Positions 9,596 to 21,690 of a DNA stretch of 64,000 bases are shown here, piece after piece. Both the position numbers and the translations under genes were made by a program. Source of the stretch: Allocatelliglobosispora scoriae. GTDB lineage: Bacteria > Actinomycetota > Actinomycetes > Mycobacteriales > Micromonosporaceae. Numbering within the stretch: the first letter of the stretch is position 1; each line of letters starts with the position of its first letter. Location: the NCBI RefSeq assembly GCF_014204945.1, contig NZ_JACHMN010000003.1:1302001-1366000 (forward strand). Reading direction: 5' to 3'. The notes under the pieces were generated by a model that ran no database searches, was not told the origin of the DNA, and worked only from the letters and a program-made list of their open reading frames with translations.

Positions 9596-10697
9596 CCAGC
9601 AAGGCGATATTGGTTCTCGAGGACGGCCGGACGTTCACCGGCGAGGCCTACGGCGCCGTGGGGGAGACCTTCGGCGAGGCGGTCTTCACCACCGGGATGA
9701 CCGGCTACCAGGAGACGCTGACCGACCCGTCCTTCCACCGGCAGGTGGTCGTGCAGACGGCGCCGCACATCGGCAACACCGGCGTCAACGGTGAGGACGA
9801 CGAGTCGGACCGGATCTGGGTCGCGGGCTACGTCGTGCGCGATCCCGCGCGTACCCCCTCGAATTGGCGCTCGACCGGGAGCCTCACCGACCGGCTGGAG
9901 CGCGACGGGGTGGTCGGCATCTCCGGGATCGACACCCGGGCACTCACCCGCCACCTGCGCGAACGCGGCTCGATGCGGGTCGGTGTCTCCAGTGTGGAGG
10001 ACGACCCGCTGGCGCTGCGCGACCGCGTGCTGGCGCAGCCGCCGATGGTCGGCGCGGACCTCTCCGCCGAGGTGACGACCGCCGAGACCTACACGGTCGC
10101 CGCGGAGGGCGAGCACCGCTTCACCGTGGCGGCGCTGGATCTCGGCATCAAGCGCAACGTGGCCCGGCGGCTCGCCGCCCGGGGCGTGACCACGCACGTG
10201 CTGCCGGCGTCGTCCACCCTGGACGATCTGCTCGCGGTGAGCCCGGACGCGATCTTCTTCTCGCCCGGCCCCGGCGACCCGGCGACCGCCGACCACCCGG
10301 TGGCGCTCGCCCGCGAGGTGATGCGGCGGCGGATCCCGCTGTTCGGCATCTGCTTCGGCAGCCAGATCCTGGGCCGCGCCCTGGGTTTCGGCACCTACAA
10401 GCTCGGCTACGGCCACCGCGGTGTCAACCAGCCGGTGATGGACCGCACCACCGGCAAGGTCGAGGTGACCAGCCACAACCACGGCTTCGCCGTCGACGCC
10501 CCCTTGGATTCGGCGACCGAGACGGAGTTCGGTGCGGTCGAGGTGAGCCACGTCTGCCTCAACGACAACGTCGTCGAGGGCCTGCGCTGCCTCGACGTCC
10601 CCGCCTTCACCGTCCAGTACCACCCCGAGGCGGCGGCCGGCACGCACGACGCCGACTACCTCTTCGACCGCTTCGCAGACCTGATCGGAGCCCGCTG

Positions 10698-10698
<1 letters not shown>
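9592..10698 (+). CDS. carA: Carbamoyl-phosphate synthase small (glutaminase) subunit
   Basis: CarA hydrolyses glutamine and channels ammonia to CarB. The 368-residue protein has the N-terminal CPSase domain ([14 protein letters not shown] near 37-50) and a C-terminal class I amidotransferase domain. The nucleophile is in [16 protein letters not shown] (Cys near 247); most CarA proteins have GICLGNQ/HQ there, so the Phe and Ser are mild variants. HNHGFAV and [13 protein letters not shown] supply the remaining triad. The GTG start at 9592 overlaps the pyrC stop and the final TGA overlaps carB's ATG, so the two subunits are translationally coupled. Confidence 0.97.
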
Positions 10699-14036
<3,338 letters not shown>

Positions 14037-14080
14037 CTCTCCAGCGCTGGCACGAGCAGTGACCGAGCGAAGCGAGGGAG

Positions 14081-14128
14081 CCCCGCCGGGCGCGCCGGAG
14101 ACAGCCTTCCAGCGCGCCCGCCGCGGGG
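14081..14128 (+). terminator. Imperfect stem-loop between carB and pyrD
   Basis: CCCCGCCGGGCGCGC (14081-14095) pairs with 14112-14128 except for a 2-nt bulge, leaving a 16-nt loop. It lies in the only real gap (114 bases) of the pyr operon. It could attenuate transcription into pyrD-bioA-pyrF or act as a processing or stability element. Confidence 0.5.
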
Positions 14129-14150
14129 TAAGTCAAGAAAGGCAAGACCT

Positions 14151-15269
14151 GTGAGCTTCTTTGAAAAGATCGTCCGACCGGTTCTCTTCCGGACCGGTGG
14201 CGGGGACGCGGAGACGGCCCACGAGGCCACCCTGCACCGCCTGTCGGGCATCGCGTCCAAGCCGAAGGCTCTCGACGCCTTGCGCAGCCGCTACGCGGTC
14301 GCCAAGCCGGTCACCGTCTTCGGCGTCGACTTCCCCAACCCCGTCGGCCTCGCCGCCGGCATGGACAAGAACGGTGTCGCCCTGCCCGCGTGGCCCGCGC
14401 TGGGCTTCGGCTTCACCGAGCTCGGCACGGTCACCGCGCGGCCGCAGCCGGGCAACGACAAGCCCCGCCTCTTCCGCGCCGTCGCGAGCGAGGCCGTCAT
14501 CAACCGGATGGGCTTCAACAACGACGGCGCCGACGCGGTGGCCGAACGCCTCCGCGCGCTGCTCGGCACCCCCGCCGGGCGCCCCGGCACCATCGACAAC
14601 CCGACCAACCTGATCCGCGACCGGGCCCCCGGCGAGCTGCCGCCGCTCGCGAGCGCGCTGGGCCTGCGCGCCCCGCTCGGCATCAGCATCGGCAAGTCCA
14701 AGGTGACGCCGCTCGACGATGCGATCGGCGACTACGTCTACAGCGCGCGGCTGCTGCGCCCGTTCGCGGACTACCTCGCGGTCAACGTCTCCTCGCCCAA
14801 CACGCCCGGCCTGCGCGAGCTGCAGGACCGTCGGCACCTCACGGATCTGCTGGGCGAGCTCACCAAGATCGCGGCGGGTACGCCGGTCCTGGTCAAACTG
14901 GCACCCGACCTCACCGACACCGCCATCGCCGAGCTGCTCTCGGTCTGCGCCGCGCACAACGTCGCCGGGGTGATCGCGACCAACACCACGCTGTCGCGGG
15001 AGGGCCTCGACCCGGCGGACGCCGCGCTCGGCGCCGAGGCGGGCGGCCTGTCGGGCCGGCCGCTCACCGAGCGGGCCCGCAAGGTCGTCTCCTTCATCCA
15101 CGCCGAGACGAGCGGCAAGCTGCCGATCATCGGTGTCGGCGGGGTCATGTCGTCCGACGACGCGGCCCGCCTCTTCGACGCCGGTGCCAGCCTGGTGCAG
15201 CTCTACACCGGATTCATCTACCACGGCCCGGGCCTGACCAGGGCCGTCGCTTCGTTGCCGGTGCGCTGA
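14151..15269 (+). CDS. pyrD: Dihydroorotate dehydrogenase (quinone), class 2
   Basis: Class 2 PyrD oxidises dihydroorotate at the membrane and passes electrons to quinone via FMN. The 372-residue chain has the class 2 N-terminal amphipathic extension ([27 protein letters not shown]). It then has [15 protein letters not shown] (about 62-76), [11 protein letters not shown], the catalytic-serine stretch [31 protein letters not shown], and the FMN phosphate site [27 protein letters not shown]. The start is a GTG preceded by AAGAAAGGCAAG. The stop overlaps the bioA ATG (TGATG). Confidence 0.96.
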   Translation: MSFFEKIVRPVLFRTGGGDAETAHEATLHRLSGIASKPKALDALRSRYAVAKPVTVFGVDFPNPVGLAAGMDKNGVALPAWPALGFGFTELGTVTARPQPGNDKPRLFRAVASEAVINRMGFNNDGADAVAERLRALLGTPAGRPGTIDNPTNLIRDRAPGELPPLASALGLRAPLGISIGKSKVTPLDDAIGDYVYSARLLRPFADYLAVNVSSPNTPGLRELQDRRHLTDLLGELTKIAAGTPVLVKLAPDLTDTAIAELLSVCAAHNVAGVIATNTTLSREGLDPADAALGAEAGGLSGRPLTERARKVVSFIHAETSGKLPIIGVGGVMSSDDAARLFDAGASLVQLYTGFIYHGPGLTRAVASLPVR

Positions 15270-16696
15270 TGAGCGCCGGCGCGGCGACCGGCTTCCCGCC
15301 GGGTGTGCCGGACGGGTCAGCCGGCGCGAGGAGTGCGGGGAGCACGGCGACCGGAGCCCCGCGGCGCGCGCCGGAAGGGCAGCTGGATCCTGAGCTCGTC
15401 CTGAAGCTGGACCGGGAGCACGTCTGGCACCCCTATGGCCCGATGCCCGGGATGCGGGACCCGCTCGTCGTCGCCTCGGCGGCGGGGGCGACCCTCACCC
15501 TCGCCGACGGCCGGGAGCTGGTCGACGGCATGTCGAGCTGGTGGGCGGCGATCCACGGATACCGCCACCCTGTGCTCGACGCCGCCGCCGTGGACCAGCT
15601 GGGCCGGATGAGCCACGTCATGTTCGGCGGGCTCACCCACGAACCGGCCGTCCGCCTGGCCCGCACGCTCGTCGAGATCACCCCGCCGGGACTGGAGCAC
15701 GTCTTCCTCGCCGACTCGGGCTCGGTGAGCGTGGAGGTGGCGATCAAGATGTGCCTGCAGTACTGGCGGTCCGTCGGCCGCCCCGCCAAGCAGCGCCTGC
15801 TCACCTGGCGCGGCGGCTATCACGGCGACACGTTCCACCCGATGAGCGTCTGCGACCCCGAGGGCGGCATGCACCACCTGTGGGGCGGCGTGCTGCCCCG
15901 GCAGGTCTTCGCCCCGATCCCGCCGGTCGAGTTCGCACAGTCCTACGTGGACGACCTGGCGGCGACGCTGGCCGAGTGCGCCGACGAGGTGGCGGCGATC
16001 ATCGTCGAGCCGGTGGTGCAGGGCGCGGGCGGGATGCGCTTCCACGACCCGGCGTACCTGCGGGCGCTGCGGGAGCTCTGCGACACCCACGACGTGCTGC
16101 TCGTCTTCGACGAGATCGCGACCGGCTTCGGGCGGACCGGGGAGCTCTTCGCCGCCGACCACGCGGGCGTGACGCCGGACGTGATGTGCCTGGGCAAGGC
16201 GCTGACCGGCGGCTACCTGACCCTCGCCGCGACGCTCTGCACGACGCGGGTGGCACAGGGCATCTCCCGGGGTGCCGTACCGGTGCTGGCTCACGGGCCG
16301 ACCTTCATGGGCAACCCGCTCGCCTGTGCGGTCGCCAGCGCCTCCATCGAGCTGCTGCTCGCCGCACCGTGGCGGGCCACGGTGGCGGGGATCAGCGCCG
16401 GTCTGCGGGCCGGTCTGGAGCCGGCCAGGCGGCTGCCCGGCGTCCTTGACGTGCGCGTTCTCGGCGCGATCGGGGTGATCCAGCTCGATCACGAGGTGGA
16501 GATGGCGGCCGCGACCGCCGCAGCGGTGGACGCCGGTGTGTGGCTGCGCCCCTTCCGGGATCTGATCTATGCGATGCCGCCCTATGTCGTCACGCAGAGT
16601 GAGTTGGAGCGGATCACCGACGCGATGGTGGCGGCGGCGAAAGCGTGTCCGCCTAAACACCTGGTCAATCAAGTGAGTCGGAGAGAGGGATCTTGA
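15269..16696 (+). CDS. bioA: Adenosylmethionine-8-amino-7-oxononanoate aminotransferase
   Basis: BioA transfers the SAM amino group to KAPA to give DAPA in biotin synthesis. This 475-residue, PLP-dependent class III aminotransferase has [11 protein letters not shown] (about 51-61), [28 protein letters not shown], and the PLP region [20 protein letters not shown]. The aspartate is in [25 protein letters not shown] and the Schiff-base lysine in [16 protein letters not shown]. Conserved blocks begin about residue 40; before that is a Gly/Ala-rich tail that may be flexible or may mean the real start is downstream. The gene is embedded in the pyr operon, overlapping both pyrD and pyrF. No other bio gene is in this window. 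Confidence 0.93.
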   Translation: MSAGAATGFPPGVPDGSAGARSAGSTATGAPRRAPEGQLDPELVLKLDREHVWHPYGPMPGMRDPLVVASAAGATLTLADGRELVDGMSSWWAAIHGYRHPVLDAAAVDQLGRMSHVMFGGLTHEPAVRLARTLVEITPPGLEHVFLADSGSVSVEVAIKMCLQYWRSVGRPAKQRLLTWRGGYHGDTFHPMSVCDPEGGMHHLWGGVLPRQVFAPIPPVEFAQSYVDDLAATLAECADEVAAIIVEPVVQGAGGMRFHDPAYLRALRELCDTHDVLLVFDEIATGFGRTGELFAADHAGVTPDVMCLGKALTGGYLTLAATLCTTRVAQGISRGAVPVLAHGPTFMGNPLACAVASASIELLLAAPWRATVAGISAGLRAGLEPARRLPGVLDVRVLGAIGVIQLDHEVEMAAATAAAVDAGVWLRPFRDLIYAMPPYVVTQSELERITDAMVAAAKACPPKHLVNQVSRREGS

Positions 16697-17535
16697 TGGA
16701 GGCCTTTGGTACGCGGCTGCACCGGGCGATGGCCGAACGGGGACCACTGTGTGTAGGGATCGATCCGCATCCGCAGTTGCTCGCCGCATGGGGGCTGCCA
16801 GACGACGTGAGCGGTCTCGAACGGTTCAGCCGAACGGTGGTTGATGCAATAGCCGATCGGGTGGCTGCGGTTAAACCTCAGTCCGCTTTCTTCGAGAGAT
16901 TTGGCTCACATGGGGTGGCCATTCTTGAGTCAACTATCCGACAGCTGAAGGAGGCCGGAGCGCTTGTCATTCTCGATGTGAAGCGGGGAGACATCGGCTC
17001 GACGATGGCGGCGTATGCCTCGGCCTACCTTGAGCCATCGAGCCCGCTCTATGTTGACGCGATCACTGTCAGTCCCTTCCTCGGTGTCGGCTCGCTCGCT
17101 CCGGTCTTCGACACGGCGCACAAGCACGGTGGCGGAGCCTTCGTTCTGGCGCTCACCTCCAACCCCGAGGGGCCGCAGGTGCAGCACGCCAGGACGGTCG
17201 GCGGGCGAACGGTCGCTCAGGAGATCATCGACGAGATTTCCCAGCTCAACGGGGGTGTTGAACCGCTCGGTAGCATCGGTGCGGTGGTCGGTGCCACCAT
17301 CGGTGACACCGGTCACGACCTCTCCCGGATGGGCGGCCCCTTCCTCGTGCCGGGGCTCGGTGCGCAGGGCGGACAGCCCGCGGATCTCGCCGCCGTCTTC
17401 GGGGATCGCATCGATGCCGTTCTTCCCTCTTACTCCCGTGAGGTGCTGGGTAGCGGGCCGAGCCCGGCCGGGTTGCGAGACGCAACCGAGCGGTCTCTCG
17501 ATGCCTGCCGGGCGGCACTTGGTGAGCATCGCTAA
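16696..17535 (+). CDS. pyrF: Orotidine 5'-phosphate decarboxylase (type 2)
   Basis: PyrF makes UMP, ending the pathway. The approximately 279-residue length and the motifs CVGIDPHPQLL (about 20-30), AVKPQSAFFERFG, and the catalytic VILDVKRGDIGSTMAAYA (about 90-107) identify the actinobacterial type 2 subfamily. I chose the ATG at 16696, which overlaps the bioA stop and follows GAGAGAGGGA; a TTG three bases earlier is also possible. The first half uses noticeably more A/T-ending codons (GTT, AAA, CCT, ATT, CTT, TCA) than the rest of the operon. It is the last gene of the operon; a 207-base gap follows. Confidence 0.95.
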   Translation: MEAFGTRLHRAMAERGPLCVGIDPHPQLLAAWGLPDDVSGLERFSRTVVDAIADRVAAVKPQSAFFERFGSHGVAILESTIRQLKEAGALVILDVKRGDIGSTMAAYASAYLEPSSPLYVDAITVSPFLGVGSLAPVFDTAHKHGGGAFVLALTSNPEGPQVQHARTVGGRTVAQEIIDEISQLNGGVEPLGSIGAVVGATIGDTGHDLSRMGGPFLVPGLGAQGGQPADLAAVFGDRIDAVLPSYSREVLGSGPSPAGLRDATERSLDACRAALGEHR

Positions 17536-17742
17536 CCACCTCTTCCGCGTGACCCTTTCGTGATCAAGCGCGCCGACGTTGCTGAAAACAGCTCTGACCG
17601 CTAGTTTTTCGCCCGCTGGGCAACCACACGGTTCACCGGCGTACCGCACGTAACGCAAGTAACGCTCGCCGGCGACCCCCGCCGGCGTCGAACGGAACGA
17701 GCACCGGCCACCGGGCCGGTGCGTGGGACCTGAGGAGAACTG
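17536..17742 (+). promoter_or_regulatory. Leader of mihF with a stem-loop
   Basis: This 207-base gap holds no gene. GCACCGGCC (17701-17709) pairs perfectly with GGCCGGTGC (17714-17722) over a 4-nt loop, eight bases before the TGAGGAGAAC ribosome-binding site of mihF. A second GCCGGCG/CGCCGGC repeat lies around 17669-17686. The leader could modulate mihF translation or end pyr transcription; neither role is proven. Confidence 0.4.
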
Positions 17743-18057
17743 GTGCCGCTCCCCACATTGAGCCCTGAGCAGCGCGCCGCCGCGCTGGAGAAGGCCGCTG
17801 AGATCCGCAAGGCCCGTGCTGAGCTGAAAGGCGAGCTCAAGCAGGGCAAGACCACCCTGGCCGCGGTCCTGGACCGGGCCGAGGGCGACGATGTTGTCGG
17901 CAAGCTCAAGGTGTCTGCTGTGCTGCAGGCGCTGCCGGGCATCGGCAAGATCCGTGCCACCCAGATCATGGAGAAGCTGAAGATCGCCGACAGCCGCCGC
18001 CTGCGCGGCCTGGGCGACCAGCAGCGCAAGGCTCTCCTGGCGGAGTTCGCCAACTGA
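17743..18057 (+). CDS. mihF: Actinobacterial integration host factor (mIHF/sIHF)
   Basis: This 104-residue, basic, helical nucleoid protein matches the actinobacterial IHF, which bends DNA and stimulates phage integration and supports DNA supercoiling. It is unrelated to HU/IHF of proteobacteria. The N-terminal half (MPLPTLSPEQRAAALEKAAEIRKARAELK) is a long helix; the C-terminal half contains a helix-two-turn-helix, VSAVLQALPGIGKIRATQIMEKLKIADSRRLRGLG (about 63-97). The GTG start is preceded by TGAGGAG. The order mihF-gmk-rpoZ-coaBC-metK-priA is widely kept in actinobacteria. A good terminator follows. Confidence 0.96.
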   Translation: MPLPTLSPEQRAAALEKAAEIRKARAELKGELKQGKTTLAAVLDRAEGDDVVGKLKVSAVLQALPGIGKIRATQIMEKLKIADSRRLRGLGDQQRKALLAEFAN

Positions 18058-18072
18058 GGTTGGTCGTCGACC

Positions 18073-18113
18073 GATGAAACGACCGGGGCGCGAGGCGCTC
18101 CGGTCGTTTCATC
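18073..18113 (+). terminator. Terminator after mihF
   Basis: GATGAAACGACCGG (18073-18086) pairs perfectly with CCGGTCGTTTCATC (18100-18113) across a 13-nt loop, followed by GTTGTAA. It begins 16 bases after the mihF stop. Confidence 0.8.
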
Positions 18114-18193
18114 GTTGTAAAGACTGGCGGCACGGAGTGTGAGATGTGCCGGGTACCCGCGACTTGATCATCCGGATTCGGTAGAAACTAACC

Positions 18194-18823
18194 GTGAGCA
18201 TGGGCGACGCTGAGACGATGGATGACTTTCCGACCGACTCCGAGAACCGAGCTGTCCGACTGACCGTGCTCTCCGGCCCGTCGGGGGTGGGCAAGGACAG
18301 TGTCATCGAGTTGGTCAGGGCCAGGTCACCGTGGGTCTGGCTCTCCGTCTCGGTGACGACACGCCGCAAGCGCGACTACGAGGTCGACGGCGTGCACTAC
18401 CACTTCGTCGACCGTTCGGGCTTCGAGCGACTCGTCGACGGCGGGCAGCTGCTGGAGTGGGCCGAGTTCGCGGGCAACCTCTATGGCACGCCGCGCGGGC
18501 CCGTCGAGGCCCGGCTCGCCAACGGCACCCCCGCCCTGCTGAAGATCGACATTCAGGGCGCGCGCCAGGTCAGGTCGACGATGCCCGACGCCCAGCTCGT
18601 CTTCCTCGCCCCGCCCAGCGTCGCCGAGCTCAAGCGCCGGCTCGTCGGCCGGGGCACCGACGACGAGGAGACGATCATCCGCCGGCTCAAGCACGCCGAC
18701 GAGGAGCTCGCCTCCGAAGCGGAGTTCGACGTCACCGTGGTGAACGACTTCGTCGAAAGGGCTGCGGAAGAGTTGGTAGGATTGCTCGGTTCGCGCCTAG
18801 CGCCCGTCCGGGCGCGTTTGTGA
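18194..18823 (+). CDS. gmk: Guanylate kinase
   Basis: Gmk phosphorylates GMP to GDP with ATP. The 209-residue protein has the P-loop [12 protein letters not shown] (about 24-35). The GMP-binding residues are in [61 protein letters not shown]. The Walker B-like [28 protein letters not shown] and the lid [17 protein letters not shown] are present. The first 20 residues are an acidic tail before the core; the GTG at 18194 is the likely start, with an ATG two codons later as alternative. Confidence 0.96.
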   Translation: MSMGDAETMDDFPTDSENRAVRLTVLSGPSGVGKDSVIELVRARSPWVWLSVSVTTRRKRDYEVDGVHYHFVDRSGFERLVDGGQLLEWAEFAGNLYGTPRGPVEARLANGTPALLKIDIQGARQVRSTMPDAQLVFLAPPSVAELKRRLVGRGTDDEETIIRRLKHADEELASEAEFDVTVVNDFVERAAEELVGLLGSRLAPVRARL

Positions 18824-18849
18824 CGCGTTTTTAGATATCGCTAAGGATT

Positions 18850-19119
18850 GTGATCGTGGCCGCCACTGTCGCCAACCCAGAAGGCATCACCAACCCGCCG
18901 ATCGACGAACTGCTCGAGAAGACCTCCTCGAAGTACGCTCTGGTGATCTTCGCCGCTAAGCGCGCGCGCCAGGTGAATGCCTACTACTCCCAGCTGGGCG
19001 AGGGTCTGCTGGAGTACGTCGGACCGCTGGTGGAGACGACGCCGCAGGAGAAGGCGCTCTCGATCGCCATGCGTGAGATCAACGCCGGTCTGCTCGTCGC
19101 CGAGCCCACCGAGGGTTAG
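18850..19119 (+). CDS. rpoZ: DNA-directed RNA polymerase omega subunit
   Basis: Omega helps fold and assemble the beta-prime subunit. The 89-residue chain has the conserved [47 protein letters not shown], with the KRARQ motif at about 38-42, and the actinobacterial tail [26 protein letters not shown] codons at 18850 and 18856 are both usable starts; conservation does not decide between them. coaBC begins 11 bases later. Confidence 0.95.
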   Translation: MIVAATVANPEGITNPPIDELLEKTSSKYALVIFAAKRARQVNAYYSQLGEGLLEYVGPLVETTPQEKALSIAMREINAGLLVAEPTEG

Positions 19120-19129
19120 AAACCCTCCC

Positions 19130-20329
19130 ATGGCCGCCATCGTGCTCGGTGTCAGCGGTGGCATCGCCGCCTACAAGGCGTGTGAGCTGCTGCGGCTGCT
19201 GACCGAGTCTGGGCACCGCGTTCGCGTGGTGCCCACGGCGGCGGCCCTGAGGTTCGTGGGCGCGCCGACCTGGGAGGCGCTCTCGGGCCAGCCCGTTCAG
19301 CACGACGTCTTCACCAATGTGAGCGATGTTCCGCACGTGGCCCTGGGCCAGGGTGCCGACCTCGTCCTGGTGGCCCCCGCCACCGCCGACCTGCTCGCGA
19401 AGGCCGCACACGGCATCGCCGACGATCTGCTCACCAACACGCTGCTCACGGCGCGCTGCCCGGTCGTCTTCGCCCCGGCGATGCACACCGAGATGTGGGA
19501 GCACCCCGCCACCACCGACAACGTCGCGACGCTGCGGCGCCGGGGTGCCGTCGTGATCGATCCCGCCGTCGGGCGCCTCACCGGCGCCGACACCGGCCGG
19601 GGCCGCCTGCCCGATCCCGCCGAGATCTTCCGGATCGCCCGCCGGGTGCTCGCCCGGGGTTCGCTCACCCCCGACCTCGCCGGTCGCCACGTCGTCGTCA
19701 CGGCGGGCGGCACCCGCGAGCCGCTGGACCCGGTGCGCTTCCTCGGCAACCGCTCCTCCGGCAAGCAGGGCTACGCCTTCGCGACCGCCGCCGTCGCCCG
19801 CGGTGCCAAGGTGACCCTGATCTCAGCGAACGTCTCGCTCGCCCCGCCCGCCGGGGTCGATCTGGTGCCCGTCGGCTCCACCGCCGAGCTGCGCGAGGCG
19901 ACGCTGCTCGCCGCCGTGCGGGCCGACGCGGTGGTGATGGCCGCCGCACCGGCCGACTTCCGGCCCGCGACCGTCGCCGATCAGAAGATCAAGAAGGCGG
20001 CGGACGGCGTCACCCCCGTGATCGAGCTGGTCACCAACCCCGACATCGCCGCCGAGCTCGGCGCCGCCAAGCCGCCCGGCCAGGTGCTCGTCGCCTTCGC
20101 CGCCGAGACGCAGGACGCGCTGGCGCACGGCACCGAGAAGCTCCGCCGCAAGCGCGCGGACCTGATCGTGATCAACGAGGTCGGCGTCGACAAGGTCTTC
20201 GGCCACGACGACACCTCCGTCACCGTCCTGGATGCTGACGGATCAACGACACATCTCACCGACCGACCCAAGGATGAGGTCGCCGACGCCGTGTGGGATA
20301 TCGTCGCCGAGCGCTGGAAACGGCAATGA
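19130..20329 (+). CDS. coaBC: Bifunctional phosphopantothenoylcysteine decarboxylase / phosphopantothenate-cysteine ligase
   Basis: CoaBC adds cysteine to 4'-phosphopantothenate using CTP (CoaB) and decarboxylates it with FMN (CoaC) to phosphopantetheine for coenzyme A. The 399-residue protein starts MAAIVLGVSGGIAAYKACELLR. CoaC features are VAPATADLLAKAAHGIADDLL (catalytic His near 90), the PAMHTEMWEHPAT loop and GRGRLPDP. The CoaB half begins about 185 with VVVTAGGTREPLDPVRFLGNRSSGKQGYAFA and includes the dimerisation and CTP-site lysines in VADQKIKKAADG. The ATG at 19130 is 11 bases after rpoZ. Confidence 0.96.
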   Translation: MAAIVLGVSGGIAAYKACELLRLLTESGHRVRVVPTAAALRFVGAPTWEALSGQPVQHDVFTNVSDVPHVALGQGADLVLVAPATADLLAKAAHGIADDLLTNTLLTARCPVVFAPAMHTEMWEHPATTDNVATLRRRGAVVIDPAVGRLTGADTGRGRLPDPAEIFRIARRVLARGSLTPDLAGRHVVVTAGGTREPLDPVRFLGNRSSGKQGYAFATAAVARGAKVTLISANVSLAPPAGVDLVPVGSTAELREATLLAAVRADAVVMAAAPADFRPATVADQKIKKAADGVTPVIELVTNPDIAAELGAAKPPGQVLVAFAAETQDALAHGTEKLRRKRADLIVINEVGVDKVFGHDDTSVTVLDADGSTTHLTDRPKDEVADAVWDIVAERWKRQ

Positions 20330-20410
20330 GCCCTATTAACGCACGATTAAGCAGTGTCCTGCCCCGTGGAAAGCGGGCATGTTAGGTGGGTGCCACTGCT
20401 GGGAGCTGGC

Positions 20411-20416
20411 TACACT
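20411..20416 (+). promoter_or_regulatory. Candidate -10 element for metK
   Basis: TACACT lies 62 bases before the metK GTG in the 148-base gap after coaBC. The upstream hexamer at normal spacing is not convincing. I see no SAM riboswitch fold in this gap. Confidence 0.35.
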
Positions 20417-20477
20417 CCCCGCTAGTCGCATGAGCCGCGCACCGTCATAGAACACGAGATAACACCTAGGGAGTACC

Positions 20478-21668
20478 GTGGCACGCCGCCTCTTCACCTC
20501 TGAATCGGTCACTGAGGGCCACCCGGACAAGATCGCTGACCAGATCAGCGACGGCATCCTCGACGCCCTGATCGGCGCGGACCCGCGTAGCCGGGTCGCG
20601 GTCGAGACGCTGATCACCACCGGCCAGGTCCACGTCGCCGGTGAGGTCACCACGAGCGCGTACGCGGACATCGCCGCCATCGTGCGCGAGACGATCCTCG
20701 GCATCGGCTACGACTCGTCGAAGAAGGGCTTCGACGGCGCCTCGTGTGGCGTGAGTGTCTCCATCGGCTCGCAGTCGCCCGACATCGCGCAGGGCGTCAA
20801 CACCGCGATCGAGCAGCGTGAGGGCGGTGCGGGCGACGCGCTGGACTCGCAGGGCGCCGGCGACCAGGGCATGATGTTCGGCTTCGCCTGCTCGGAGACC
20901 CCCGAGCTGATGCCGCTGCCGATCGCGCTCGCCCACCGCCTGGCCCGCCGCCTGACCGCCGCCCGCAAGGAGGGGATCATCCCCTACCTGCGTCCCGACG
21001 GTAAGACCCAGGTCACGATCGAGTACGACGGTCTCAAGCCGGTCCGGCTCAACACGGTCGTCGTCTCCTCGCAGCACGCGCCCGACATCTCGCTGGAGTC
21101 GCTGCTCACGCCCGACGTCCGCGAGCACGTCATCGCGCCCGAGCTGGAGGCGCTCGGCCTCGAGACCGACGGCTACAAGCTGCTCGTCAACCCGACCGGC
21201 CGTTTCGAGATCGGCGGCCCGATGGGCGACGCCGGCCTCACCGGTCGCAAGATCATCGTCGACACCTACGGCGGCTACGCCCGCCACGGTGGCGGCGCCT
21301 TCTCCGGCAAGGACCCGTCGAAGGTCGACCGCTCGGCCGCCTACGCGATGCGCTGGGTCGCCAAGAACGTCGTCGCCGCCGGTCTCGCCGAGCGTTGCGA
21401 GGTCCAGGTGGCCTACGCGATCGGCAAGGCACACCCGGTCAGCCTCTTCGTCGAGACCTTCGGCACGGAGACCGTCCCGGTCGCCCTGATCGAGAAGGCG
21501 ATCAACGAGGTCTTCGACCTCCGCCCCGCCGCGATCATCCGTGACCTGGACCTGCTGCGCCCGATCTACCAGCAGACCGCCGCCTACGGCCACTTCGGCC
21601 GGGAGCTGCCCGACCTGACCTGGGAGCGCACCGACCGCGTCTCGCAGCTCAAGGGCGCCATCTCCTAG
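20478..21668 (+). CDS. metK: S-adenosylmethionine synthase
   Basis: MetK makes SAM from methionine and ATP. The 396-residue protein has the standard signatures [25 protein letters not shown] (about 5-29), [24 protein letters not shown] (about 131-154), and [45 protein letters not shown]. It begins at a GTG preceded by TAGGGAG and ends 22 bases before priA. It supplies SAM to the methyltransferases encoded nearby (rsmB, the SpoU enzyme) and to BioA. Confidence 0.97.
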   Translation: MARRLFTSESVTEGHPDKIADQISDGILDALIGADPRSRVAVETLITTGQVHVAGEVTTSAYADIAAIVRETILGIGYDSSKKGFDGASCGVSVSIGSQSPDIAQGVNTAIEQREGGAGDALDSQGAGDQGMMFGFACSETPELMPLPIALAHRLARRLTAARKEGIIPYLRPDGKTQVTIEYDGLKPVRLNTVVVSSQHAPDISLESLLTPDVREHVIAPELEALGLETDGYKLLVNPTGRFEIGGPMGDAGLTGRKIIVDTYGGYARHGGGAFSGKDPSKVDRSAAYAMRWVAKNVVAAGLAERCEVQVAYAIGKAHPVSLFVETFGTETVPVALIEKAINEVFDLRPAAIIRDLDLLRPIYQQTAAYGHFGRELPDLTWERTDRVSQLKGAIS

Positions 21669-21690
21669 GTCACTGTGCGAACATCTGTTC

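Noticed and set aside
20330-20477. SAM riboswitch before metK
   Set aside because: I could not arrange the 148-base gap into a SAM-I, SAM-II or SAM-IV fold by eye; only a weak -10 is visible.
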